Positions 50,301 through 62,285 of a stretch of DNA of 64,000 nt are shown in pieces. A program made the position numbers and the translations under genes. This stretch comes from Paracentrotus lividus. Its lineage: Eukaryota > Echinodermata > Echinoidea > Camarodonta > Echinidae. The notes below the pieces were generated by a model. It saw only the letters and a list, made by a program, of their open reading frames with translations. It was not told the origin of the DNA and ran no database searches. Position 1 is the first letter of the stretch. Each line of letters opens with the position of its first letter. The DNA is taken from the NCBI GenBank assembly GCA_940671915.1, contig CALNVZ010000674.1, positions 33,241,916 to 33,305,915 on the forward strand, written 5' to 3'.

Positions 50301-51457
50301 TGTTGCTCCAGCTGTTATTTCTTGAATGTTTTTGTCACCGCTTTCACTTTCCAAGATCCTGGCTATATCTTGAACATTCCCTCAGCACTTCCCACGGATT
50401 TTTCTTCCAAAATTTTTGTGAACCCCCAAGAAGGCCATTTTTGTCACTTTTCTTATTTTGGGGGCCCCTTTGTCTAGATGCGACCCACCAAAGCCCCCTC
50501 AGTCCTACCCCAAGGAAACACGTCTGAGATGTAGTTCTATTATTGTTCTTTGAGTTAAATCTAGTTTTATGGTTATAGGCTCAACTCTGTTATCTAGGGG
50601 AGGGGTCAAAATTTATTTTGATTGGGGTTCAGCATTGATTTTATTCATTTTTACACCATTGAAATTGTCATCTTACCAAAGTGTATTGTAAGATCTCGGC
50701 AAAACCTAAATCAAAATTTTCACCAATCAAACTTTTTAGTTCAACCCCTTCCCTAGACAAGATATAAGCTTGTCCCAATAAATCTAGGTTTAACTTAAAA
50801 CAATACACCTCAGACGCGTTTACTGGGGTAGGACTGAGGGGGCTTGATCGGCCGGGTAAACAAAAAGGGCCCCAAAATGAGAAAAAATGACAGAAATGGG
50901 CATCATGGGGGTTGACAAAACTTTTTTTGAAAAAAAAAATCCCCGTGAAGGGTTGAGAGGATATTCAAGATATAGCCAGTGTCCGGAAAAGTAAAAACAG
51001 GGACAAACATAATTATTCAAGAAATTAAAGCCAGAAAGCCGCCAAAAAAATATTCCACCTTCATGACGGACAGTGTATATATAGATATGATGTAAATTTA
51101 TTTTGCAACTTACCAGGAGGGCAAGAACGATGAGTGAAATGAAAATAACGTACACATTCTCAGTCTCGACTAACCAGCAACTGAAAATGGACAAGAGATA
51201 AATCAAATTCATGATTGATAATTATTACTTGATAAATCATTGTATTTCATCGAATCCCTCATTTTTCCCTTCCATCCTTTACTGCTGCTGCTTCTTCAAC
51301 AGCTACCACTACTTCGACCAGTCGCAGATCGAGGGAGGAAGGGGGCTGACGGGCCTGCCCCGCGACTCAAATTTAGAAAAAAAAATGCCCCCTCCCCCTC
51401 GTAACATTGATGGATTACTGACCTAAGAATATGATCTTTTGAATGGCCGTCAGTAGG
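47370..51457 (-). CDS. Adhesion-type GPCR, C-terminal half (ECL2 and TM5 to tail)
   Basis: Minus-strand exons in agreeing phase: 51457-51423 (tentative), 51180-51114, 49573-49458, 48719-48593, 48094-48053 and 47444-47370 (stop TAG). The product shows the ECL2/TM5 junction CWLVETENVYVIF, the rest of TM5 with VNFIFAICTVIYLV, an intracellular loop DDHCTDDIEGYAMWKEKL, TM6 (LILSFVLVMAW), FIIFNMIQ-GFLVFIFYC for TM7 and a short charged tail ending KKEKEEADDK. These motifs define a family-B/adhesion receptor. It is not the same type as the somatomedin-B receptor, as shown by its many small exons. The last exon's acceptor reads CG (47446-47445) where AG is required, although the polypyrimidine tract, branch-like ctaac and reading frame are intact. 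TM1-TM4 and the ectodomain were not found. The gene may be partial, inactivated or affected by a sequence error. Confidence 0.8.
47757..47842. repeat. Compound CT/CA microsatellite
   Basis: C-run, then (CT)n to about 47787 and (CA)n at about 47812-47842. It lies just outside the 3' part of the adhesion-receptor gene, between its last two exons. Confidence 0.95.
50261..51075. mobile_element. Foldback DNA element, copy 2 (815 bp), TA target site
   Basis: Same family as 7212-8208: left end cactgttcgtggaattttt, right end aatattccaccttcatgac..cagtg, with TA at 50259-50260 and 51076-51077. Shared interior gtcctaccccaaggaaacac and its inverse. It is shorter than copy 1 by internal loss. It occupies the intron between the TM5 exons of the adhesion receptor and ends about 38 bp from exon 51114. 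Confidence 0.85.
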
Positions 51458-51696
51458 CTGGGGAAAAAAAAAACCTTTCACATATTTAACAAGCAGAGTC
51501 GATTTTGGCTTTGAAGACCCATGTCATTAGTGCCAGAAAAAAAAAAAATAGATAAAGTATGAATAAACATTAAATAAGTTCTTCTTTACAGTATTTCTTT
51601 TCAAAGCTCAGGAATTTATGTTTTGTATTTGAGAATTTATACTATGTGTATAGGTTTTCTTGAAACACGCTGTTAGTAGACTCATAATTATGCATT

Positions 51697-51950
51697 ATGC
51701 GGCGGTCACAACTCGTCGTAGGCTACGGGGCACGTGCAATCAACGTAGCCTGCGTTGCATGCACAATGCACGCACAGGTCGTGGGTCAATTTCTGCGATT
51801 CCTGCGTTTCTGTAGTAAGGGTATGGGAAAAAACTTCCTGCACGTCGTACATGCAACGTGCCCCCGAGGTACCTGCGCTGCACGATTTTTCTACGAAATC
51901 CATCGTAGGGAGATGCACGTCGAAGGTACGGCGAGTTGTGACCGCAGCAT
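51697..51950. mobile_element. Inverted-repeat element, 254 bp, GC-rich
   Basis: Left end atgcggcggtcacaactcgt and right end cgagttgtgaccgcagcat are inverse. The interior is richer in CG and gcacgt/acgtgc motifs than its surroundings. Located upstream (on the minus strand) of the first supported exon of the adhesion receptor. Confidence 0.75.
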
Positions 51951-52518
51951 TAGTCTTACGTCTCGGGCGTGCCAAATCCATATGGAATCTCTGAGTAGAG
52001 AAGGCCAACAAGGATCAAGCAACCAGCTTCAAAATGGAATATGATAAAGAAAACAAAATCAAATCAGTTTTGGGCGGCAGGAGGTTTTTTTTTTCTTTTC
52101 TTCTTCTTTTTTGCCCCGTGGGCTGAGAGAACAGGAGGCATGAAATGTTGGTGACATAACATTTGCTCCGGTCATTTTAGGGTTACAATAGGGTTTTACG
52201 TACTGCGGTTTTTTAATTATTTTATTCATTTATTTATTTTTATTATTATTTTTTTTTTAAGGTAGGGTAGGGTGAAGTGCTGAAGTCCAGGGTTGAAGTT
52301 TGTCATCCCATTAGTGTATGAATTTTGCATCGGAGCAACTGTAGCCAGTTTACAATTGTCATAGAATCGAAACTTTGTGTATCAAACCTGAAGATAATTT
52401 TCGAAAATGACGGAAAATTCCCCTATATTTGACCTTTTTTTCTTGAAAATGTTAGTCGGGTGCACGTCCAGTATCGTTTATCCCACATCAAAAACTCAAA
52501 TTTTGCACCCTTTAATGT

Positions 52519-52682
52519 CCGTGGCGGATCCAGGCGCACCTCCTCTATAATTCGAAAACCACTCATTGACTGTACATGTTAAAATTTGTTTGTTTGTTTT
52601 TTTTTTTTTTCGGCCGCGTTCCCTATTTTTCCAAAATTTCTGAAAACGCCCCTCGTATATCAAAATCCTGGATCCGCCACTG
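52519..52682. mobile_element. CGGATCC-family element
   Basis: Left end gtggcggatccaggcg, right end cctggatccgccactg. Interior with T- and C-runs. About the same length as the 16725-16880 copy. Confidence 0.7.
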
Positions 52683-52714
52683 AATGTGATTGCCTAAACT
52701 TACCCCAGACAATG

Positions 52715-52880
52715 AGGAATGCCCTAGTGAGTCGGATCGGCTCAGTGACACTCTTCTCGGGGACTTTGAGCGGGGTGAGGTTCGACTCTCGAGCCTTGCC
52801 ATGCAGGTAGCATGTGTAGAAGAGGGCACCGGTTTGAACCACCAGCCACGTGGCTGCCATGTCTCTCTACCATGTCTGGA
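52715..52880 (+). repeat. tRNA-derived SINE-like sequence
   Basis: An A-box-like ggatcggctcagtgaca at about 52733 and a B-box-like ggttcgactctc at about 52780 are spaced as in tRNA promoters and followed by unrelated sequence. The fold is not a complete cloverleaf, so this is a SINE head and not a functional tRNA. Confidence 0.5.
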
Positions 52881-54245
52881 ATTGTTTAAAATGTTGAAAA
52901 TCATTAACTTTAAGATATAATTTGAAATTATAAGACCCTTCAGTAAATCCTATGATTATATATTTCATTGTTATGTATTTTGTATATTATTTCTTTTTTT
53001 AAATATTATTTAAATATTATGTTCATTATACAAGTCAATGTAGGCCTACAATAAGTTATTTATATTAATTATATACTGTGAATATACCCCAAAAAATCGT
53101 AGCAAAGAGATTGATGCCTCATCCCAATACTAAGTACCAGAATCATTTCCGCCATTTTGGATGTCCCATATTACCTGCACTAATGTTGCTGTGTCAGGCA
53201 AGCATTCAATGCCACATTGCACCCCTTCACTAAAACAAATTGACCTGTACACGCTAGTATGATCGAAATGAAACTATAAGCTTACTAAATATACAAAACA
53301 ATTGAGGTCACCCCCTCAAACACTCTTTCACTATCACATTCTGTGAAATATCAATTTTTACATCAGGGTAAAAAAATGCCGTAAGTTTTATCTACCTTGT
53401 TGGTTTTCAGCAATTTTCTCAGAGAAATTTCGGCATCAGATGCTCTCACGACGATATATCTTCGTATACAGTTCATATGAAAAACATTATGGTGCCTACA
53501 TCGGTCACCGGTCACCGGTCGACGGTCACGACATGATTTGCTTCAGGTGGCCCATATTACCTGCTGGCCCATATTACCTGCATGTACCCTATAGTGATGG
53601 TTGTAAACTTGTATGTCCACCAATTAAATTTGATTACTTTTAGCTGAAAGCCCACATCCATGGTCTCCTGTTTCGATTTGATTCACAGTGGAGGGGATTT
53701 TGCCACCTTTAATTCAAAGTCAGGGGCAGCGGAGCGTTTTCGAAAGTGGAGGGGCTGAGCCGCAAGTTTAGGGGGAGGAACAGAATAAACATCACTAATC
53801 TATTTTCGCATTTTTGTACACGATTGCTGAAAAAGTGGCCCTAGCCCTCCCTGCCGGAAAAAATCACATTGTCCCACAGTTTTAACACAATGAGAAATAA
53901 TTATACACTATATTTATAACTGTTTTTAACACCGACACTCTGAATATGATCCAAATCCACACAGTCGTCACATTGTGAAGGACTCGGACACTGTGTTCAC
54001 AGAATCAACAGGGTGGATTTGGCCCACTTTCACAGTGTGTCCAGATTGTGGACACAGTGACTTAAACTTTTTTTCTTTCTTTTCGCCAGCCCCCCCCCCC
54101 AAGGCTCCACAGCCTTTGAAAATGGATGACAGCTTTAGGGACCATTGAGAAAAAGTGCGGTATTCCAGAGTACTTTATGAGATAAATTTAATTAATTATA
54201 AATTGAATAGGGTCAACAGCCGCTATATTAATAAAACATTATTAC

Positions 54246-54371
54246 CTGGTTTGGACTGCAGGAATGGTGAGTAAAAGCTCACGGCTAGACGCGATTCCCC
54301 GGTCTCTCCAGTCGTCGAAAAACCGAGAGGTCGGTAAGGCTTGGCACTGGATTCACCCTCCGTAGAATTGT
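54246..54371 (-). CDS. Predicted internal exon of unknown gene (possibly the adhesion receptor ectodomain)
   Basis: On the minus strand a strong acceptor (tttatttccag) precedes 126 nt that are open in only one frame (phase 1 in, phase 1 out), followed by a good donor CAG|GTAATA. The product is 42 residues, hydrophilic, Ser/Thr-rich with an NST glycosylation site and the segment RLAVSFYSPFLQ. No domain recognised. It lies upstream of the adhesion-receptor exons on the same strand, but its phase does not join directly to them, so intervening exons would be needed. Confidence 0.35.
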
Positions 54372-54903
54372 CTGGAAATAAAAATTAATCCACATGTTGT
54401 TATTTAAAAGTTTTTAGAAAAAAAAAAGAAACATTTAACACAATTGAAAGAATAAAATCATTTTAAAATGACAAAAACCCAAAAAATTATCAAGATTTTC
54501 TGCCCCAAGGACATAAAAACACGAATTAATCCTTATGGAATGTTCGAGGTCACAAGTGCTTTTATTTATTTCAGTATGAGGGACAGATTTTCTGTATACG
54601 CAATATATGAAAAAATGAGATAAATAGGATTTCATATAATAAAATACACAAGAAGTAGGGGGACTGTGACATCATCAGTTTGCTCATTTGAATATTTAAA
54701 TATTCAAATGAGACAATGAGACAATTGCCAAGAACTGTTTTACAAAAAAAGTCACGACCTAAAAAATGCATAACTTTGTTATTTTTCATCCGATTTTGAT
54801 GAAATTTTCTGTGTTGTGCTTGATGAATTTTACTTAATTTTACCCAAAAAAAATTCATTTCAGCCCGGACTCCTCCTTTAAATAAAAATTGTATGTGTAG
54901 TTA

Positions 54904-57068
54904 TTCCAAAATGATTTCTTTCTATTTCTTTTCAATATCATTTATTATGCTCATTTATGCATGCCTTCGTATTTTCTATATCTAGTTATATTTCTCATGT
55001 ATTTTATTGCTTCATGAATTACTCAGGGGCCGCGGAGAGTTTTTGAAAGTGGAGGGGCTGAGCCGAAAGAGGGCTGAACAGGATAAAAATCACAAATGTA
55101 AGGTCATTTTTGCGTTTTTGTACACGGTTGCTGAAAAAGTGGGGGGGGGGGGGGGGGGCGCTTCAGTCCCCGGCTCCGCGGTCCCTGTTACTTATGTCTT
55201 TTTTGTTTTTAGACCCTTTTAAACATAATTATGCCAAAGAAATATCTATTTCAGCCAAAGAACCTGAATAATTTTTTTTTTTTTTTAATCCATAGGGTAA
55301 GTTTAACTAAAAAAACGGTCTCAATAATGTACATAGCAAGCAAACAAGGTTATTTTTCTTTAAAAAAATTAAATATGGGGAATTGATTTGGTGCTCTCCT
55401 TCCCCTACAAAAAGGAATACCTAGTTCCCTTATTTGAGCTTCACCTTATTTTGAACGCAAAATATTCATCGATAATATCACAGTGCAGTGGCGGATCCAG
55501 GATTTCATTACAGGGGGGGGGGGGCCCAAAATCGGAATTTCAGATTTTGGTACACCTAAATTTTTTCCCCGTTACATCGGGCGAGCAAAAAGGTACACTC
55601 CATTTTTTTGACTAGGGGGGGGGCCGGGCCCGTCGGGCCTCCCCCTGTATCCGCGCCTGCAGTGGCGGGTCCAGGTGGGGGCGTATGGAACATGCCTCTC
55701 CTCCTATTGTAATTGGAAAAATTCTGTCGGCGCCTCCTCCCCCCCCCCTCCAATTTCGAATCCTGGATCCGCCAATGTATCGTATCCATCACTATCAATA
55801 GCCTAGTATAAGTTATATAGAAACTGACCTTAAACATGGATCCTTGTAAGTCCTCCATCACAATCATGTCACAAGAATTTCTCCAAATGAAGAGAGAAAA
55901 ATACCACCCAATCTGATTTCCTTTTAATCGCTTGTTATAAAACGCCAACCAGTAGAGTAATAAGTGAGTTTGATCTGAAATTCAAGAACTAGTTGATGAA
56001 ATTTATCCAACCTCGTATAAATTACGCTTAATTTCCTGCTCTTTACCTCACAAAATATGTCATTGTCCAGTTGAAATGATTCGCGCAACATTTTAAAACA
56101 TGGATCGATATGGGACAACCAAGCGTTCACGGAACTTCTGTTTCTGATTGTAGTAGTTGCTTATTTTTGGAATAGCTGTCCAAAATCTTCCGGAGCAAGC
56201 GAGAGACAGGTCATTACCGAAGTTTTTCCTCCAGAATTTGAGATCGATTGTCAACGTACTTTATGCCTTACGTTCATGCCTCTTCACTCACTCAAAAACA
56301 GACAAATTGTAGATGATGATGATATTGGTGATGATTCAAATCACTCGACGCGATGTTAATAAAATCTTCCACATTTTTGCTCTGTTCACTTTGATAGATT
56401 AATAAGTTTGATTGGGGTAAAGTTGATAGCATAGAGCATCATCACCACGATCACAGTCATTCTGCGGAGACTCCATTGACATCATTGTTTATCAATAATT
56501 ATTATGGAGAAGAGACGATCGGTTTTCAAAACTTTTATCTCGATTTGAAAAATAAATGGCCCCGAAAAATGATATATAGTGAATCCGTGAAACATATTCA
56601 ATTAACGAAGTGGCAGGAAACAAACAAAGCAGAGCACATGTGATCGGTGATGGTTGCGACTCGCAACTGTTTAATAACGTCACAAGACAACACAAAATCT
56701 GTTTCAAAACGGAACATGCGTAGTTTGATATCGTGGTGTGACGTAGCAACGTATGATCGGTCAAATAAAGAATCGCTGCGAGTGCTCTGTGGTTACAAAA
56801 TAAGGCGCTTCAATTATCTCGTGTGTCATGTCCTTTTTTTATATTCAGATGTACCACCCCCTCTCCCGCCCCCCCCTTCTTACCTTGAACTCACCTTCCA
56901 ACCTTTTGCAAGAACTTTTTATCTCTACGAAAATGGTATACTCTCTAAACGTATCATGACTTGCGAATTTGTTTTTCACTCAAAATTGATTGGGAAAGTA
57001 CTCAAATCGAGTGAGGTTGAGTTCCGCTGTTTCCTCTCACTGCCTGGTTGAATTTACTTTCCACTCAC
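54904..57068. repeat. Segmental duplication copy 1, about 2.2 kb
   Basis: Repeated in the same orientation at 58590-60215 plus 61632-62008. Landmarks are gaattactcaggggccgcgg, a G-run, tcaccttatttt, aacatggatccttgtaagtc, and gctctgtggttacaaaataa. Copy 1 carries an extra CGGATCC-family insertion at 55490-55664. No intact gene recognised. Confidence 0.9.
55490..55664. mobile_element. CGGATCC-family insertion present only in copy 1
   Basis: The sequence between atcacagtg and the repeated cagtggcgggtcc is absent at the matching point of copy 2 (59164-59175). It begins cagtggcggatccaggattt and ends gtatccgcgcctg. Confidence 0.75.
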
Positions 57069-57508
57069 TGTACACCGTCGGATAAAATGTCCGACAAGTC
57101 CTTTCATGAAATGCCCCCCCCCCCTGGTAATTACTCAAATTGCATACGAATTGCTAATGCGATTAATCGCTCAATTGATGTAATAACGTTCATTTATCAC
57201 CACAACAACTCTATCGTCGACTGTAATCAGCAAATTAAAAAAGTGACAGGTCATAAAGGTCTCTATCATGAGCGATGTCGTATTTTGTGTCCGACGTGTG
57301 AAGATCAAGTTTGTAACACAGTAACGGATCCAGCCGTGCAACAAGCGTGCGCCCCCTCATTTTGGAAAATCACTTTATATTGATTGTACAGTACACGTTT
57401 TTAAACATTTGGGCTGCTCCCCCCTTTTAATTCTTGGATCCGCCACTGTCACAAAGTGAATGTACAATAAAACTGATATTGCAAGGTTCCACGTACACGC
57501 AGTTAACG

Positions 57509-57580
57509 GATCGTGTGGCCTAGTGGTTAGAGCATTGGACTCATGATTGCAAGGTTGTGAGGTCGAATCCCAGCTCGATC
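57509..57580 (+). repeat. tRNA-derived SINE head, 72 nt
   Basis: The A box tggcctagtggttagagc, an anticodon-like actcatgatt and the B box ggtcgaatccc are at tRNA spacing. The outer stem gatcgtg/ctcgatc is imperfect and the anticodon stem does not close, so a functional tRNA is unlikely. A tail of about 150 bp (to gttgttgacagaaac near 57733) may be the SINE body. Confidence 0.65.
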
Positions 57581-57733
57581 ATTATCATTAACTCAAAAAG
57601 GCCCAGAGTAATTTCTGTCATCTATCAGGTCAGCCAATATGATTAAAAAAGACGTAAAATGGTTCCTATGTAATTGATCAGCTTTGAAAGCTGCTTTCCG
57701 AGTTCCTGGCTACAGGAGTTGTTGACAGAAACA

Positions 57734-58589
57734 TAAACAGAAACACACTATACAGAGATGTTCTTTATATTTTTTTTAACATGAAAACAAAAGCACCTTT
57801 GAAAAATTTTCTCTACGATGAACCCATGGTTTTTAAACGTACGAACTTATTCACTCAATTTTTAATTATACACTGCATTTAAACCTTAATTTTTTCAGTC
57901 TAAAAAAAAAAGAAGTGTCAAAATTACCCTGTTTGGAATCAACTTTGACCTTGGGCCATACAGTGTCCACAAATGTCGTCAAAAATCGGGTATTATCGGC
58001 CCCAATGGACTCGAAACGACATTTATGGCCCAAAAAGGACCAGGATGACGGTATTTTGAAAAAGAAAGTTTAATCACATGAGTCCCCGGCATTTGCCCCT
58101 ACCCCCCCCCCCCTTCTCCTCCGCGTTAGTTAAAGGGAATTAGTAACTTTCAAAAACGAGCAATTAGATCAAGATTAATAAAATAATATTGTTCCAACAG
58201 CAAAAACAAACTACTGAAAGTTTTAGATGAAATGGAAGTCATTTACAACCTTAAAAACAGTGTAACAAACAATTCCAAGCATACAGCTGAACACCAGTGC
58301 CATCTGCCGCTAGCTAATCAGGCCACTAGAGACGGGGGACTATACAACAGGAAATGGGTGTGTGTTGTGCAGCGCGGAAAAGCATATGGTTTTATAAACC
58401 TGCATCCGGTGTTGGTTTATAAAATTTGAGTATGAAATCATTGATATCTCAAAGGTAAAGCAAACAATTAGCTTGCAATTTTGAAGAGATATCAGACTGA
58501 CCTAAGTGTTTATAATTATGTTGGCAAAATAAGCTAACTCCATAAAATGTGATTTGAATATCATTCAATGTTACTACATCCCTTGTGTA
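57734..58589. other. Spacer between segmental copies, no gene recognised
   Basis: AT-rich with a C-run near 58104. The open frame at 58232-58429 has no recognisable motif. Confidence 0.5.
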
Positions 58590-61500
58590 GTTTTTCCAAA
58601 ATGATGTCTTTCTATGTCTTTTCAATATTATTTATTATGCTTATGTATGCATGCAATCGTACTTTTTACACGGAATCACATATATCTAGTTATATTTCTC
58701 ATGTATTCTATTGCTTCATGAATTACTCAGGGGCCGCGGAGCGTTTTTGAAAGTGGAGGGGCTGAGCCGAAAGTGGGCTGAACAGGATAGAAATCACAAA
58801 TGTATGGTCATTTTTGCGTTTTTGTACACGGTTGCGGAAAAAGTGGGGGGGGGGGGGGGGGGGGGGGGTCAGCCCCCGGCTCCGCGGCCGCTGTTACTTT
58901 TTTTTTTTTTAGACCTTTTTGAAACTGTTATTATGCCAAAGAAAAATCCATTTCAGCCAAAGAACCTGAATAAATTCTTCATTTTTTTATCCATAGGGTA
59001 AGTTTAACTAAAAAACGGACACGATAATGTACATAGCAAAAATTTTTAAAAATTATGGGGAATCGATTTGGTGCTCACATTCCTCTAAAAAAAAGAAGGA
59101 AATACCTAGTTGCCTTATTTGAGGTACACCTTATTTTTAACGCAAAATATCCATCGATAATATCACAGTGGCGGGTGCAGGACTGTGGGGGCGAACGGAA
59201 CGTGCTCCTCCCCCAACTGTAATTGGAAAAAATTCTGTCGGCGCCTCCCCCTCCCACCAATTTCGAATCCCGGATCCGCCAATGTATCGTATCTATCACT
59301 ATCAATAACCTAGTCTAATTTATATAGAAACTCACCTTAAACATGGATCCTTGTAAGTCCTCCATCACAATCATGTCACAAGAATTTCTCCAAATGAAGA
59401 AGAGAAAAATACCACCCAAACTGATTTCCTTTTAATCACTTGTTATAAAACGCCAACCAGTAGAGTAATAAGTGAGTTTGATCTGAAATTCAAGAACTAG
59501 TTGATGAAATTTATCCAACCTCGTATAAATTACGCTTAATTTCCTGCTCTTTACCTCACAAAATATGTCAAATATGTCATTGTCCAGTTGGAATGATTCG
59601 CGCAACATTTTAAAACATGGATCGATATGGGACAACCAAGCGTTCACGGAACTTCTGTTTCTGATTGTAGTAGTTGCTTATTTTTGGAATAGCTGTCCAA
59701 AATCTTCCGGAGCAAGCGAGAGACAGGTCATTACCGAAGTTTTTCCTCCAGAATTTGAGATCGATTGTCAACGTACTTTATGCCTTTTACGCTCATGTAC
59801 CTCTTCACTCACTCAAAAACAGACAAATTGTAGATGATGATGATATTGGTGATGATTCAAATCACTCGACGCGATGTTAATAAAATCTTCCACATTTTTG
59901 CTCTGTTCACTTTGATAGATTAATAAGTTTGATTGAGGTAAAGTTGATAGCATAGAGCATCATCACCACGATCACAGTCATTCTGCGGAGGACTCCATGA
60001 CATCATTGTTTATCAATAATTATTATGGAGAAGAGCGATCGGTTTTCAAACTTTTTATCTCGATTTGAAAAATAAATGGCCCGAAAAATGATATATTAGT
60101 GAATCCGTGAAATATATTCAATTAAAGAAGTGGCAGGAAAACAAACAAAGCAGAGCACATGTGATCGGTGATGGTTGCGGACTCGCAACTGTTTAATAAC
60201 GTCACAAGACAACCAAAAGCGTGTTTCGCATGGAAGACGGAGGACCCTAATTAAGGAACGTTACCGCAGTTGAAGCGGCTTATTTTTCCAAAATTAGGTC
60301 AAACCCCAAACCCCTACATACTGTTAGTACAGGAAAAAGAGTGTGTAAAACTGTTTCTACTTAGAAACGACTAGGCAAGCGTTTAAATTTCGAGATCACG
60401 TGTGTCAAATCGAGGTGTTCCCCCAGTTCCAGGATCCTAGCTCCCCGTTCTCAAATCTACAAACGCCTATTTTGGGGGAAATGTACGTTCTCCTCAAATC
60501 TACAACGCAGGTTCTCAGCAAGAACGTAGTCATTTTCAGCCAACCAGCTAGCGCTTTTAATAGGAATGTATACAGGCGAGGTTTAGGGCTTGACAGCATT
60601 CCTCCCTTTGTTAAAAACATAAAGAAGCATATTTTGATTTGAAACGGTAGGTTATTTTACATTCTTTTCATATCCAGCAATGCTTTAAGGTCAGTTGTAA
60701 AGCACATTGACGCATTTGACACAATAAAACCTTGGTATAAAAAAAGGAACTATGTTTCCCCCGTATGACATCCTTTATGCAAGATGACAAAAGAGGGGTT
60801 TGCGCATTTTGATTGCATTCCGCATACTCCGTCTTGTCTCTCATACATGCGTCCAAAGAAAGAGTAAACCCAACTTTGAGAGCGCTCATATTAGATTGTG
60901 TGTCTTATGTGTTTAATGATTAGGGATATGTATTTATTTATTTTATTATAATGGACGAAGAGTAACGGTGGTATCTCACTCTCGCGGAAAATCACTTTAA
61001 GACTTACTTTGAGATGGCTTTTTCTTTGAGACAGTTTTGAAAATTGTCGAGGGACGTCTCGGAGGAGACGTCTTGGCGACAGGAATACGAGTATCGAAGT
61101 TTTGTCACAAGCAACCCTGGCCTTCTGAGCATTCTATTCATTGTCCTTCAGTCCTTCTGCATGGGCTATTCATAAGAAACAAAAATATTTTAAAAAGACT
61201 AATTATATTGCAAGGGTTGCTTTTGCTCAAACTTGGGTAATAAACTTTAAAAATATTTTGGAAAGCCTAAGTGCTCAGTCATCCGGTACAACACAGTTAT
61301 TACGTTTTGGTATAAATAATATAGAGTGACTCTTTATTATGATAATATCGAATTCATTAAAACTCTAACATTTCAATATGACAGAGCTTTCATTTTTTTT
61401 CTGGGTCCCACTGTATATTAAGCCCTATATACTGATTGAATCTCTCTTGCAACAATGTACGTTACAATGTCTCACAAAACCAAAGAGACAGAACATGTGC

Positions 61501-62008
61501 GGTTACCATTGGAAATTTTATTTAAAATATTGGAGAAGATGAAACGAGGATTTGCAGGTATTTTGAAAAACAGTGCCCTTTTTCTGCTAACGTTCTAGAT
61601 AAGGTCCTCCGTAGTCCAGCGAAAGCACCCTAAAATCTGTTTCAAAACGGAACATGCGTAGTTTGATATCGTGGTGTGACGTAGCAACGTATGATCGGTC
61701 AAATAAAGAATCGCTGTGAGTGCTCTGTGGTTACAAAATAAGGCGCTTCAATTATCTCGTGTGTCATGTCCTTTTTTATTTCATGACCACCCCCCCCCCT
61801 CTTACCTTGAACTCACCTTCCAACCTTTTGGCAAGAACTTTTTATCTCTACGAAAATGGTATACTCTCTAAACGTATCATGACTTGCGAATTAGTTTTTC
61901 ACTCAAAATTGATTGGGAAAGTACTCAAATTCGAGTGAGGTTGAGTTCCGCTGTTTCCTCTCACTGCCTGGTTGAATTTACTTTCCACTCACTGTACACC
62001 GTTGGGGC
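58590..62008. repeat. Segmental duplication copy 2, interrupted by an insertion
   Basis: Matches 54904-57068 from 58590 to about 60215 and from about 61632 to 62008. The intervening 60216-61631 is absent from copy 1 (which reads gacaacacaaaatctg at that point). Confidence 0.9.
60216..61631. mobile_element. Insertion of about 1.4 kb, non-autonomous DNA element
   Basis: The left end gcgtgtttcgcatggaagac followed by ggaggaccctaattaagg is roughly the inverse of the right end ggtcctccgtagtccagcg followed by aaagcacc. Similar flanking a(c)aaaa/ctaaaa may be the target duplication. No transposase found. It contains a partial GGTGGTATCTCAC-family sequence at about 60967-61090. Confidence 0.75.
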
Positions 62009-62029
62009 CATATTCGTAAAGCTTACAGT

Positions 62030-62285
62030 GGGGGATCCAGGATTTCATGAGGGGGGGGGGAGCAAAATTGGAATTTTCGATTTTGGTACACCCATTTTCC
62101 CCCGTCACAACGTGCGAGCAAAAAGGTACATCAATTGCATAGAGTAGTGCGTATTTAACTCTGTGTTCAATTGTTTTTCATGTCACGCTGGCCGAGCGAT
62201 AAAGCAAGGAAGGGGGGGGGGGAAGTAGTCGTTAACACATTTTCGGCCCCTTTTTTTTTTTTTTTTTTTTATCCGTGCCTGGCTT
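62030..62285. mobile_element. CGGATCC-family repeat, expanded copy
   Basis: gatccaggatttcatgag, a G-run, ggtacaccc and ggtacatca, then tcacgctggccgagcgat and a terminal atccgtgcctgg. It is longer than the related copies because of inserted T- and G-runs. Confidence 0.65.

Noticed and set aside
51706-52011. Open frames on both strands over 51.7-52.0 kb
   Set aside because: They fall within an inverted-repeat element. GC-rich palindromes keep frames open by composition.
51966-52049. Possible TM4 exon of the adhesion receptor (minus strand, AGCLILVGLLYSEIPYGFG)
   Set aside because: Hydrophobic and followed by a GTAAGA donor, but its phase does not match the next exon, and a better polypyrimidine acceptor lies inside it.
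52660-52860. 66-codon minus-strand frame with a hydrophobic start
   Set aside because: It overlaps the tRNA-derived SINE head and the CGGATCC element.
55556-55948. 130-codon minus-strand frame in segmental copy 1
   Set aside because: Frameshifted in copy 2 and composed largely of repeat sequence with C-runs.
57509-57580. Functional tRNA gene
   Set aside because: The anticodon stem and acceptor stem do not pair fully. It fits a SINE head better.
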